A DNA stretch of 64,000 bases from Arcuatula senhousia (Eukaryota > Mollusca > Bivalvia > Mytilida > Mytilidae): positions 62,930,867-62,994,866 of the forward strand of contig OZ020303.1 in the NCBI GenBank assembly GCA_963971305.1. Reading direction: 5' to 3'. The notes below the pieces were generated by a model that saw only the letters and a program-made list of their open reading frames with translations, searched no databases and was not told the origin of the DNA. Positions 35,201 to 46,391 of the stretch are shown one piece after another. A program made the position numbers and the translations under genes. The stretch's first letter is position 1, and each line of letters opens with the position of its first letter.

Positions 35201-38200
35201 GAGGCAGCAGAGGGTACCGCAAAAAAAAAAATTCTGAGGAAGGATTTCTGCTATGAAAAATATAGTCCATTTGATACTTAATACAATCAAATGAGCTATT
35301 AAGTGCAAATGGGCTGTTTCACTCAACCTGTTAAAGACAAAAGAATATCTTCGCATAGCTGTCGATGTCGAAATAAATGTCAGTATTATAAAGCAAAAAC
35401 CAGCAGGTGTGTCAATATTTCTAAAAAAAAACCCAAAATTTAAAACTTAGCTGCTGCTTGGTTTGACAGACAATTCAATTAAGTTTTTGTCTGTAGTTTA
35501 TTGATATAAGATAAGAAGCAGAAAGCTGTTGATATTTTGATATAGAACTATCAATTCATCTAAGTGTTTCAATTATTTCATTTGCTATTGAAGATGCACA
35601 TTACGCCGATTTATGTGCGTGTAACAATGTGAATGGTAATTAAGTACAAAATCATGGAAATTGAGCACATTTAATAGTTGATTACTGGTGCTATAGAAAG
35701 TATACAGTATCTGCCTGTTGTAACACACAAGTTGCGTAGCCAAATTGGGTAATGCAGAACATAAGAATATAGCATTTATTTCCAGAGAAGACAGTTCCAC
35801 TTATGGACTGGCAGATTATGATAGGAGATGACAGCAACTTATTTACCATGCAGAGGTGTGCTGAGCTGGATACACCTGAGTCAGCAACATCTGTTTTTTG
35901 TGAAAGACCAATAAAGGGTCAATACATAGCCGTTCTTAACAGGCTTGGTCCTGTGGTTGTCTGTGAGCTCTCTGTTTATGGTAAGAGTTTGAGGTTAAGA
36001 GTTTTAATTGGTCATAATAGAGAATAATAAATAATTTGAACGTCTCTTGAGCTTTCTGAAACGATCATTGAACAAAAATATTGAACTTAAGTAGGCAAAT
36101 ATAGAATAAACAAAAGCTGGAGATAAAAGAATGGAAATTACCATACTCCTGAATTTAAGGAGGAGATAGAATAAGTTTTTGTTCTTATAGACAATAAAGA
36201 GATGTGGAATAAGTGTACGCGACACAACCAACATTAAAGAAATGGCAATTTAAAAAATCACAATGGAAAACAGCCAGCAGTCTTCAACATGACCAGAGGT
36301 CACTGCTCGCCGTCTTGTATGGATGAATAAATGATTTACGATGTTATCAATATTAATTTCTGTATACCTTAAACATGCAAGTGTGCAATATTCAAGTTAT
36401 TTCAAATATTTCAATTCCATGTTGAGGTTAAAAGATGAATCTTCTACAAAGGACTAATTATGAAATACAATACGAAAACAAAATACAATATAGTTGTATT
36501 TTGATATTAATATGCATAATTAGAGTAATATTTCAAAGATGTAAAAAGTCATTAATCATAAAGATAACAAGACATAAAACAGCAAAAAAATAACAGTGAA
36601 AATTTAGAAAACAAAAAGTATAGCAATGACAATGCCAAATATGTTTAAAAACAAGCTTTTTGCAGATATAAACATGGCTCAAATTTGCACAAAAAGTGAT
36701 TGCAGTTTTGTTTTTGTCACGTTTTCATTTTAAAGTGTGTACAAAGTATGCCTTTGGGTCAGAATGTGAAAGGGAATGCGCTTGCAAGGACACGACGGAG
36801 CAGTGTGATGTAGCAACTGGCACCTGCATGTCTGGCTGCAGGTCAGGGAGACTAGGCTTAGATTGTCAGACTGGTATGTTACATAGAAAAATAAAAATAC
36901 AAAAAGGGGTATCCGATTCAAACATTAAAATCAAAAGTATATAATTATTAGTATATTCCACCTATCAAATTGTACCGCACAAGACGACCAGGCCTAGAAG
37001 CAGACCATAGATTTATAAGATGATGAATAAGTACAACTAAAAGAAAAATGAGACAAATATATTAACAAACAATAACAAGTCATAACAACCTTTAAAAAGA
37101 TGCTTTTACAATTTTCGAAACTGTAGATCATTTTTTAAACAACAACTTCATCTACTTAAGGTGGTTCGGGGGTATAAGAAAAATCCATCAGATTTTTGTT
37201 AAATTTTGCAGAATTAAACTTTGATAAAAGAACATTAAAAAAATGCAAAAATTATTGGGGGTCACGGACCTTTTTACAGATTTATGACCTTGTGTAGTTG
37301 GTTGCCTAGAGATCGTTTTTCCAATAGATTATAAAGGGAAAAGAGTTATTTAGCATCACTGTGAGCTGGAAACCCATCAGATTTTAATTATATTTCACAA
37401 ATGACAAGCCGCATATACTATCTACTAAAAAACATGATAAAAACTTGGGGTCACGGACCTTCTTTTTAAGATATTTAAGAAAAACTAATTTTTCCTACAC
37501 ATTTCTATATAAAAATTTGTCACACAGTTTCCCGCCAATTATCTCCCCTGAAAATAGAACTTTTTAGAAAAGGCTTAATTTCTGTTTAAGCATATTTGTT
37601 ATATTTATTTCATTCATAAAATAAAATAAAGAATTAAATTTTGTATATCTTGTGTTATTTTTATTCACTTTAATTGAAATCCAGACTAAAAATTTGCAAG
37701 ATGTCTGAAAAAGATGCTCAGTTTTATACTCCCGAACCACCTTAAACGCTGAGAGTGAAGTCAATGGAAAAATCCCAAAATAATTTCTAGTATTTGGCTG
37801 TCGTTTTCTCTTTTCTTTCCTTCTCTTTAATTTATTATTATTATTTTTATCTATTATTTATTTTATATTGGATAAGGTAATCAAGTAATAACTTACATTT
37901 ATCCTTCACCATTTTGCAATGTGCAAAGAAACATTCGTATTAACATTTTTTTTACCTGCTTTAGGTGGTGCACTATATCTAAACACGGGGACATGATGTT
38001 GCTCCTTCCAAAGACTTCAAGGGCTAGTGTCGTTTCTCTTTAACCTGTTTAACTATCATCGAATATTATGCTCAGACAAAGTCGGAAACATGGTTTATTA
38101 ATTTCTTCCCTATCATTTATTAAACAAATACATTTTGGTTTGTTTCTAGATTGTATTGGTTCATATGGACCTGGTTGCTCCCATAGATGTGGACATTGCT

Positions 38201-41200
38201 TCAATGGTACTTGTGATTTTATGTCTGGAATATGTCCCCAGAAGTGTGAGGCTGGTTGGCAGGGAATAACTTGTCAAACAAGTAAGTGTGTTGGCTGCTG
38301 AAAACTTTTTAAATGGTCAAAAAGAAAACGGTAACTTGATTTTGTGCTGTGCATAAATAAACGGTAAAATAAAATTATTACAGCGACATTTTGCTCGGTT
38401 CCTGTGACTGATGCTGCGTGTGCTCCTTCAGCAACACCAGCGGACACAATGACAACTGAATGTTATCAATACCTGTAACAACACGACAAACTCTGATCTA
38501 TAAATATAATTCATTCTAAGATCAATATAATTTTATAAAATCAATGAATTAAAAAGCCTTAAAAGGATATTTCAAGTTTTCTATTTTCAGGATGTCAAGC
38601 TGGGTTTTACGGGTTCAATTGTAACAACCGATGCGGCCACTGTAAAGGAGGCGCTATCTGCCATCATGTGAACGGAAGCTGTCCTAGTGGTTGTCAGACT
38701 GGATGGACTGGTTCCATATGTTTGGAAGGTCAGCAGAAAACATGTAAAAAGTGGAAAACCTTTTACAATAAAGTGTTGGGTCTTGAATCTGTCAAGATCT
38801 TCAGAGCCTCAAACTAGATATGGCATTTATTACCATTTTAGTAATTGGTTTAATAGATACTTGGAACTAGATATCATTTATAATACAATTGTTTAAGTTG
38901 GTTTCAGGGTCAATCGTTCTTAAAAGGTAAATGGTAGCGGTTGAATGAAAACACAAAAAAAGGTGCACTCGTATCGGAATTTTTTTAAACGGGAACATGG
39001 AATTAGCAGCTACATTGAAATCAGCTGCGTTCAATACAGCAATTCAAAATAGTACTCATTCAATTTTGTTTTAAATGTTTCTCATCTGTTTATTTTGAAT
39101 TATTTGTAATCTAAAATTTAGTAGATTGATTGCATACGGCTTGCCTTAAACATATAATAAATTTCAGGTTGCAACAACACTTACTTTGGAAACAATTGTT
39201 CTAGTCGTTGCGGTGGATGTTTTGGTGAGATCTGTGACAGAGTCACTGGGAGGTGTACATCTGGATGTAAACCTGGTCTGGTTGGGGATAGGTGTGACCA
39301 AGGTACTTACTTGTTGGTGATCATATATTGCTAGAACTGATAGTCTAAGATGAATAGAAAGAAGCCGAGAGGTACGATGGGGCACTCGAATGTCAAAAAA
39401 TCTAACCGAGCAAACATGAACAAAAACAGCACAAAGAAACAGACAGCACACAAAACACAAAAATCAACAGCCGAACAGCAATCAACAACGTGAACCAAAA
39501 TCGCAGCGAGAGGGTACTCGGGTGCTTCGGAATAGTGTTAAAAAATCGGTAAATGGATATTGGGTAAACACCACTGATAAAGTCGCTTTTGCGAATCGAG
39601 TCATCAGTGTAAAACAAAACTGAAAGGTTACATTGTTTTTGTACCTATTTACTTTGAATTTTGTTTTAATCGAAACATGTAGAGAATAACTACTCCGCCG
39701 GCAATAGTATGCATGGGTTCTGTGGTTTCATGATTGTTAATGGTGTATTAATAGGGTGTCACGAACCCAGCGAGTTGAAAATGGAACTAACTCCAACACT
39801 CAGTTGTTTTATCTGTTTTTATAAGTAAAATCAAATTCTGATGAAGACATTCTATTCCCAAAAGCCACCCAATGCTTTTTCAGCATTTCTTATGCATTAT
39901 CATAGAAGTAACAACCATCTCAGAAGCGATATGATTGAAGTCAAAACCATTATTTTCTACATTTATCTGTTTATTTATATAGATAAGCATGTTCTAATTT
40001 AATTTCACATATCGCGTCTGCTTAATTGTCAATTATTCCAAAGCAAGGTATTAGTTTTAACTAATAAACTTCGCCGAAGTATCAATAACATTCTGGTACA
40101 CACCCGGGTACACAGCTGTTTATCAGATCCAAGTTTATGAAATACTAGTAGATTATAATTCATAAATCAGTAGCTCGAATACTTTATCCCTATCTCGACA
40201 TATATCAGTATACCAGAATAATAATTTTCCTAATTAATTGATTTCAATTAATATTTTACGCTTAATTAACAATATTTGATAATGATTAACATCTGTGTCT
40301 CTTGACCTGGTCTATATGTCCTTTTGACTGTTCCAATTTGAAGCCCTCTAGGTTAGAAAATTGAGTTTTAGTAAATATGACCACCTTTTGATCATGACAC
40401 AATTCTGCTTGAATACCAGAAGCTTTTGACAATTTCTCAAACACTCATCCAGATATAAATATTTAAAAGACTTTGAAAATACTTATTTATTTGAATAGCA
40501 CGTAGACAATTTCAGAAGTTTAATGTCTCAGATGAGCAAATATGCTGGTTTGTAAGAGTTCCTTTATCTTTATCGGATTTGATATCCTGTGCTATTAAGC
40601 ATTAACGGCACGACAGGTGCGTTGTAACAAGCAGGAACTGCTTACCCTACTGAAGCACCTGAGTTTACTTTAACAATGGGAGTTAACATTGCTGGTTGCT
40701 CGTTGTCATCAGTGTCTGTCTCCTTGTTTTGTCTTTCTTTACGGAATTCTTAAGCAATATATGTTCGATAGATTATATCATTTTGCTATTAATTTAAAAA
40801 TGGCTTCCACATTTTAAATTTTCTAACCAGATTGCCCAAAAGGCCTATGGGGTTTAAGATGTGATGAGCATTGTGGCCACTGTAACAATTCTAGATGCAA
40901 TCCTACAAACGGTTATTGTACCGATAAGTGTCAGCCAGGATGGGCGGGAGATAGATGCTTTGATGGTGTGTATTATGCATCGGTTTTGTGGTTTCATAAT
41001 TATCCGTGATGTATCAATTTGCGTGGTTTTCGAAGGTGTCACGAAATTAAGAATCCACCGACGAGTTATTTTTACATTGATTACATTTAGTAACACGTGC
41101 AAACCATGAAATTAAAAAAAAAAACGAAATGTCTTTTTGGAGAGGAATCTACAGTATATAGTTAATACGTATAAACACTGCACTCTGCAGAAGAAAAGGC

Positions 41201-43073
41201 TTCATCGCTTAGAGAAAAAATGTCCCATGTACAAAATTAGGATGCTGTTTTTCATAGCGATGACCTCTTAGGGACGGACCATTTAACTTGAAGGGGGGGC
41301 TTGGTTTTTTGTTTTGATCAGAATTTATTTTTCAAAGGCGTCGCGACAGAACATTTTTTTCATTATCAGCATTATTTTTTATGGCAGAAATCCTTCTTCA
41401 GAATATTTTTTTTCTTACCCTCAGCTGCCAAACTATTTTTTACATCCAAAATTATTTTCAGAATATTTTTTAGGAAAAAAACAAGCCCCCCCCCCCCTTT
41501 TCAAGTTAAATGGTCGGTCCCTTAACCGAAGTTAAAAATCACACGAGGCACAAATGCAACCATATATGTTATTCAAATTTGTTTTTTGTTTTTTTTTTTT
41601 ATAAATGCATTTTAATGTAAGAAAAATATATTTCTCATCGGTTCATCGTGGTTATTTACCATAGATTTATTTCTCAGTTTGTCCTGGTGGTTTCTATGGA
41701 AATGACTGTACAGAAGAATGTGGAAAATGTAAATCTGGAAAACCATGCAATAGCACCACAGGGATATGTAAAGGAGGGTGTGAATCTGGCTATCAAGGAA
41801 GCCATTGTAAACCAATTGTTTCATCAGGTATGAACTTTAATATTTTGCCCCATCTACAAAAGTAGTGGGCACATTCGGGTCCGATGCCGTTTGTTTGTCC
41901 ACCCGTCCTTGTGTTTGTCCATTCGTCCCAAATGTTGCAAGATGGGGCATTATGTCTTTTGGGCATACTCTTGTTATTAAGGATGTCACATGCATTAATA
42001 TTGGGCAAATATGTTTGATAGCGTAGGTATTTTTCTATAATTCAAAAGCAGCGCGAGTTTGGTATATCAGGAAGATGATCATGAAAAGGGACCATGAAGT
42101 GATAAAATAAAACTAGGATGAAGTGAGAAGTGAGATGGAAAAACAATGCTAAACGGGTAAATGAGTTTGAAATTGCACCGGGAAAATGAGGAATGGGTTA
42201 GGAGCTTGTCTCTATTCACATTAATTGGTTAAGATTATTTTAAACTCTTTGATGTTTATTTGTTTCTTTTTAAGAATTAGGTATCGGCTTTGTAATTAAG
42301 CTTGCATGCATTTGAATAAATGGAACTAAGTGCATGCAAAACTTAACACAGTTACCGAAATGGTTTTGAATGGTGTCACTTTGATGTGAAATTTGGAACA
42401 CCTTTTAAGTAGAGAGAAATCAAAATTACAACAAAGTTAAATAAGCCCAAATAGGTTCACAAGGTATTGAAGAGCATGTCTGCTAATAATTACAGCTAAG
42501 CTTTAGAATCTTAAAACAGACTTTAATGTGCAATTGACAAAAATCTCTGAACATTGTACTCAAGAGGGTCAAGTTAAAAAAAAGTTTGGTAAGTATAAAA
42601 CGTTTTAAAATTGAATCAAAGAACATCAAAATAAATACTATAGACTTACTAATTTTTGCAGATTCTTTTTTTCCCCGATATAAACGATACAAATAAACTT
42701 CACAGGTACTTACCTTCACGTTTCGTGTCTAATATTCTATTTATTTCATAGAAAAAATCTCTTTTTTTTAGAATGACTGACCGCGAAATCCTTGAAAATA
42801 ATTTTATTTTCAAGTTACTTTGAAATAATTAACAGTTGGTTTTTTTTTACAGAACCACAGTTTTCGGAGGAAGCAAGTTCAGCATTGCCAGTTTTTCTTG
42901 GAATAAGTGTTACGATTGCCATATCTGTTATGGTATGCTTGATAGTTTGTTTAGTGTCAAATTGGAGGAGAGAGGATATATCAAAATATGACAGAAACCC
43001 AGAACAATACAACCGAGACCTTAATTTGGAGGAACTAAGACACTTGAACTGCAATGGGGATATACCATCATGA
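32150..43073 (+). CDS. FTP/multi-EGF type I transmembrane receptor (11 exons, complete)
   Basis: Joined exons 32150-32216, 32759-32899, 33262-33438, 35786-35980, 36736-36873, 38150-38281, 38591-38728, 39168-39302, 40831-40965, 41678-41827 and 42853-43073 give 1629 nt, 542 aa, with every junction GT-AG and phase 1. Residues 1-22 are a signal peptide; 23-69 an EGF/laminin-type module; 70-193 a fucolectin/F5-8C-like (FTP) domain; 194-469 six EGF-like modules with the MEGF/SREC C-G-x-C pattern; about 481-505 a membrane helix; 506-542 a cytoplasmic tail with NPEQY. The layout suggests a cell-surface recognition or scavenger receptor, perhaps in immunity or engulfment. It resembles MEGF10/11 and SCARF in its EGF part, but the FTP insert is a mollusc/invertebrate arrangement. 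The fucose-binding His and Arg of canonical FTP lectins are not seen. Ligand unknown. Confidence 0.88.
32759..32899 (+). CDS. Receptor exon 2: first EGF-like module
   Basis: Acceptor 'tttcaaacag', donor 'caag|gttggt'; 47 codons, phase 1 to 1. Eight cysteines with the spacing of laminin/MEGF-type EGF modules (C..FGTRC..QC.C...CD...G.C..GC...W.G..C). It stands alone before the FTP domain. Confidence 0.85.
33262..33438 (+). CDS. Receptor exon 3: first half of the FTP domain
   Basis: Acceptor 'cttatttcag', donor 'tcag|gtacag'; 59 codons. Shows the FTP hallmarks NVSFNTSTS, the ASFGVDGN motif (AxxAVDGN in the family) and GWWM-KLE before 'RIISKMYLISG'. The His that follows the Cys in fucose-binding members is replaced (CAVTSNG). 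An alternative acceptor at 33,239 is out of phase. Confidence 0.85.
33634..33745. repeat. Second, very degenerate telomere-like tract (intron 3)
   Basis: A short run of GGGTTAG/TAAGG/TAGGG words, much more decayed than the tract at 12,983, with a further single 'tagagttagggtta' at about 34,118. It lies inside an intron of the receptor gene. Confidence 0.55.
34135..34290 (+). repeat. Dispersed repeat, copy 1 of 3
   Basis: Shares 'aataagtgtacgcgacat' and 'accagtcttcaacgaggcca' with 36,180-36,330 (same strand) and, inverted, with 55,370-55,480. Not coding, family not recognised. Confidence 0.6.
35095..35270. repeat. Damaged copy of the G-run MITE
   Basis: Carries 'attaaacttgaaaggggg' at the left and 'gatttctgctatgaaaaata' at the right, similar to the intact element at 41,271-41,521, but the right terminal repeat is not clean. 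Lies in intron 3. Confidence 0.5.
35786..35980 (+). CDS. Receptor exon 4: second half of the FTP domain
   Basis: Acceptor 'tttatttccag', donor 'tatg|gtaaga'; 65 codons. Contains WQIMIGD (the VRVGD-like strand), two Cys, and the closing GQYIAVL...VCELSVYG, the domain's typical end (RYVxIxLPG..LxLCEVEVY). The Arg-x-Asp loop expected just before VxVG is missing across the exon junction. Confidence 0.85.
36180..36330 (+). repeat. Dispersed repeat, copy 2 of 3
   Basis: Same family as 34,135-34,290: 'aataagtgtacgcgacac', then 'cagcagtcttcaacatgacc'. Both lie in introns of the receptor gene. Confidence 0.6.
36736..36873 (+). CDS. Receptor exon 5: EGF-like module 2
   Basis: Acceptor 'cattttaaag', donor 'actg|gtatgt'; 46 codons, one complete module (C..FGSEC...C.C....QCD..TG.C..GC...RLGLDC). 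Confidence 0.85.
37160..37741. mobile_element. 582-bp TTAA-flanked MITE in intron 5
   Basis: Ends read TTAA|GGTGGTTCGGGGGTATAA and TTATACTCCCGAACCACC|TTAA; the inverted repeats match over at least 17 of 18 bp. TTAA lies at 37,156-37,159 and 37,742-37,745. Inside, 'ggggtcacggacct' occurs twice (about 37,258 and 37,446). This is the piggyBac-like type (TTAA target). No coding sequence. Confidence 0.85.
38150..38281 (+). CDS. Receptor exon 6: EGF-like module 3
   Basis: Acceptor 'tgtttctag', donor 'acaa|gtaagt'; 44 codons. First of the modules with the CGHC core (RCGHCFNGTCD), ending GWQGITCQT. Confidence 0.88.
38591..38728 (+). CDS. Receptor exon 7: EGF-like module 4
   Basis: Acceptor 'ctattttcag', donor 'gaag|gtcagc'; 46 codons, with RCGHCKGGAIC and GWTGSIC. 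The open frame continues past the donor to 38,896, but that part is intronic. Confidence 0.88.
39168..39302 (+). CDS. Receptor exon 8: EGF-like module 5
   Basis: Acceptor 'aatttcag', donor 'caag|gtactt'; 45 codons, with RCGGCFGEICD and GLVGDRC. Confidence 0.88.
39368..39545 (-). repeat. Retroelement 3'-end fragment in intron 8
   Basis: Member of the '...ccattggtacc' family: 'gagaggtacgatggggcact' at its end, then diverged 'caaaaacagcacaaagaaac' and 'agcaatcaacaacgtgaacc'. 5'-truncated and older than the 4935 copy. Confidence 0.6.
40615..40740 (+). repeat. Internal piece of the retroelement 3' end, plus orientation
   Basis: Contains 'caagcaggaactgcttaccc' and 'tgtctccttgttttgtctt', corresponding to the middle of the 3' region of the 12,340 copy in the opposite orientation. 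The terminal '...ggtacc' is missing. Lies in intron 8. Confidence 0.5.
40831..40965 (+). CDS. Receptor exon 9: EGF-like module 6
   Basis: Acceptor 'ttctaaccag', donor 'gatg|gtgtgt'; 45 codons, with HCGHCNNSRC and GWAGDRC. Confidence 0.87.
41271..41521. mobile_element. 251-bp MITE with GGGAC(G/C)GACC ends and G-run, TTA-flanked
   Basis: The left end GGGACGGACCATTTAACTTG is followed by a G run and CTTG; the right end is its inverse with one change (GGGACCGACC...) and a C run. TTA flanks both sides (41,268-41,270 and 41,522-41,524), a 3-bp duplication as in PIF/Harbinger-type elements. It sits in intron 9. The transcript would form a long hairpin capped by G/C runs. Confidence 0.8.
41678..41827 (+). 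CDS. Receptor exon 10: EGF-like module 7 and juxtamembrane linker
   Basis: Acceptor 'tatttctcag', donor 'tcag|gtatga'; 50 codons, with ECGKCKSGKPC and GYQGSHC, then KPIVSS as a short linker. Confidence 0.87.
41846..41962 (+). repeat. Short 'GCCCCATCT' repeat, copy in intron 10
   Basis: Begins 'gccccatctacaaaagtagt', ends 'gttgcaagatggggcattat', so both ends are inverted versions of GCCCCATCT. Homologous copies lie at 44,036-44,152 (-), 49,312-49,412 (-) and 55,128-55,225 (+). Confidence 0.65.
42853..43073 (+). CDS. Receptor exon 11: transmembrane helix and cytoplasmic tail
   Basis: Acceptor after a long T run ('ttttttttacag'). Encodes a short acidic stalk, a helix of about 25 residues (LPVFLGISVTIAISVMVCL and on), the stop-transfer NWRRE, and a tail of about 37 aa with KYDRNPEQYNRDL. 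Stop TGA at 43,071-43,073. No ITAM is visible; the tail has two Tyr. Confidence 0.87.
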
Positions 43074-43340
43074 AATAGCTATACGAAAATAAGTACAAAA
43101 AGAGCATTAGTAATAATGCCTTTTCAGCAAAACGCAATAGAATAATGTTTAAATCTTGCCAAACCACCGTCTCAAAATTACATAATATTTATTTGATCTT
43201 AATTTGTAAACATTGTTACATAATAACTCAGTAAAGTAATAATTATCAAATGTATATACTATAAAATCCATGTAATCTGTCAAAAGGTTAATTAAATTTG
43301 CTTTCAACTGTTTATCTTTTTACTTATTTGAAACACAGGC

Positions 43341-43346
43341 AATAAA
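43341..43346 (+). promoter_or_regulatory. Polyadenylation signal AATAAA of the receptor gene
   Basis: Canonical AATAAA 268 bp after the stop codon, a plausible 3' UTR end. No earlier canonical hexamer was seen. Confidence 0.6.
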
Positions 43347-43349
43347 ATT

Positions 43350-46300
43350 GGCAGTGTTTATCATTTAAATCTGTTTACTTGAAGAGCTATAAATTCTGAT
43401 TTATGTTAAGAAGCTACTACTTTTTTCCACCTGCTTATTACATTTAGGGATATTATTCAAAATTCTAATTTTGAAACACATGTTTAATGACTGCCCTACT
43501 TTTAGCATCAAGGTAACTAAATAAGTAAGACAAAGATGATTAGATGATAGGGTATGGACCGCAACAAAATATAGTTCAATTCTATCATTATTTATATGTG
43601 CCTGTTCTAATCCTTTATTTCTTAATCAAAGTTATGTAAATGTTTTACTTTTTCCATTCCCAATACAGGCCAACTTTTTAATATCTGAGAGTGTTTTTTG
43701 GACATTTGTCTTGTTATTTTGGTGCCTCTTGCAAGATGAGAGTATCAATCATTGGTCTCACAACTCAACACTAGAATGCTGACAAAGTCAGTAAGGGCCT
43801 GTGCAAAAAGAAACACCCGTTTTTTTCCAATATATTAGATGGATTTACATGAAATTTTAACAGTACTAAATCATTTTATACAATTTCAGATAATTGATCA
43901 GTGCCCTTTATAGTTTTGGGATTTTTTAAAAGTGTTAGATGGATAGACAGACATAATAGAAGCTAAATTGCTTCTGCATTCTTGATGTGGAGTCTTAGTT
44001 AGGCAGAATGTTTGCAATTTAATTGACAATAATAGGCCCAAAAGACATAATGCCACATCTGGCAACATTTTGGACAGACAGACGAACAAATGAATGAACA
44101 GACTGGCCAACACTATATGCCACCTAGACCCTACTTTCATAGATCGGCCATTAATACAACACATAAATTGGTTTTGAATTATGCATAATTTATTCCTAAT
44201 ATTTACACATGAAATCATATTTTATACCACAAACATGGATAAAAATAAGAACACTAAGATAAAATTGGAATACATAGATATCACAATAAAATAAGTAACA
44301 AATGAAAGCACAGCTCTCAAATAAAAATCTCAAGTGTAACGTTGTACGAAATGACTATTCTTGAACACTTGGTGAATGAAAAATGAGAATACATAATAGA
44401 TATATGATAAATATGGTGTATTATGATAAATGAATATAATGATATAATAATGATGAAATTGATGATTAAATTTGGCAGTATCTTTGTTTTTCATCTGAAT
44501 ATTACAAATTGTGTACACTCATTTACGTCAATTACTAGAATGTTACTGCATTCAAATACATGTATGAATGACCATTTTATAATGCTTATTACTATTTAAC
44601 AATTAGCATTTTATTCTGTTCAATGTAATTAGATATTCATTCTAAGAAAAATTACTTAAAAAAAAATGTTAATAGCTTAATATTCTATTTATTTTGTATC
44701 AACTTCTTGATATTGATTAAAGATTATTGAATATATTTATGGCCAAATTCATGAACAACCTTTTGCATTTAAGCATGTGTTAACAAGACTTTCTTTTGTC
44801 TTGCTGGAAATAATGCATATATGATGTCAATACAAAGAAGTATTACTCTAGTGTCACAAGACAAAAAACTTAATTTTATGTTGGTATTTCAAATTTACAG
44901 CCATATCTCATAAACTGTAACTTTAGTAAAATGCAAACACAATTTTGGAAAACATCAGGTAAATCCTTCTACTGAATGTAATTGAAGTTGATTTCTCTGG
45001 TCATTTTTTCTATGAAAAAGGTAGAGCTATTCATCGTCAGATTTTTACCTTGAAGGAAAAACACCTACCTTAAAATAGGCAAATCAACCACTGAAAAACT
45101 GCTCAAATTTGTCACTGCCCTTCAAAATTTTATAATTTATACAATTTCATGTTCTTTTCAATCCAGTGATTATCCTCAAAAAGTGGTTATCAAGTATTCA
45201 AGAAGGGGGTGTTGGAACAAATACTTTATAGCGGGTAATTTTCGTGGCATGCAGATTTCATACCAAATGACTAAGTTGTTATTTAAGCGAACATTTATTT
45301 TCCGAATTTAATAATATTCTCAATACAAAACATGGTAATTTTCTTTTAACACGGGTTCTAAATTTCACGATACAGTAATGGTCCCAAATATAGAACCTCC
45401 GAGAAAATTTCCCCCTATATAGTAATCACTACAAAATGACTTGTAATCAAGTAATCACATTAAAAATATCTCAGTAATCAGGTAATCAAGCAACCCAGTA
45501 AGAGGCTCAGATATCAGTTTAACTGAAAGATATTGAACAAACCCTATACTTATTTGTGAACAAAGGCTTGTTTTCTTTGTCCATTTTTCCTGGAAAAGGC
45601 CTATGTATAAACAATTGACTTATAATATATCAAGTGTATCTTGTAAAATGGTTTTGACACAGCGATACATAACTTTACATTTCTAAACACAAAAATGTTT
45701 GACAACATCACCCTATTTTGACACAACGAAACACAACTTAACAAGTTTAAATAAAAAAACTCTTTTACATCACCCTTCAGCTATTATTTAAGGTCATGTT
45801 TAGATGTATAGAACAAGTAAATCTGTGAGTCGATGTGTGCAAGAACTACAAATAAAGGTAAAAGATCTAGATTTAGCCCCTCATCTTTGACGAGGGCTAT
45901 AATTATATATTCTTCAAATTATACAGGTTTTTTTTGTCATTAGACAATATTTGCAGTCTTATCATATGTAATAACTTTATAAGAAAATTACAATACTATT
46001 TGCTCCTCTACAACTTTAAATCACCTTTCACACAAATACACAACAACCTAAAAATGTCTTATAAGTAATTTTATAAAAAAGGAATTCTATATAGTTCCTC
46101 CTATTGCATGAATACTGTTTATCTTATACAACATATACATATCATATGTAATTGCATTTTTTGTTTGCCATTTCAAATAAAATCGTTGCAGCAACATATT
46201 TAAACTATCACGCTATTGAGACTTTGAAACTATATATAGAATTTAATGTATATCAATAACAACGACCATTCTAATCTTCGTACACAACAAATAGAACTAA

Positions 46301-46361
46301 TATTGCACATGTGTAGCACGGGTTGGCATTGATTGAACCGTCAGAATTTGTTCGTCTTTTC
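43350..46361. other. Tail-to-tail region between the receptor and EPS15 genes
   Basis: About 3 kb without a coding exon. Part is probably the EPS15 3' UTR; candidate minus-strand AATAAA (TTTATT on +) lies at 45,294-45,299 and 44,688-44,693. A copy of the 'GCCCCATCT' repeat lies at 44,036-44,152. No ubiquitin-interacting-motif exon for EPS15 was found here. Confidence 0.5.
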
Positions 46362-46391
46362 TCAACTCCCCCATACATTTTTGTCATCAAA
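46362..46391 (-). CDS. EPS15 last exon: nine codons and stop
   Basis: FDDKNVWGS then TGA (46,362-46,364). Acceptor 'atttttcag'. The longer open frame here (to 46,271) is in another phase. The short tail means this form has no UIM. Confidence 0.8.
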   Translation of the reverse strand, partial: FDDKNVWGS

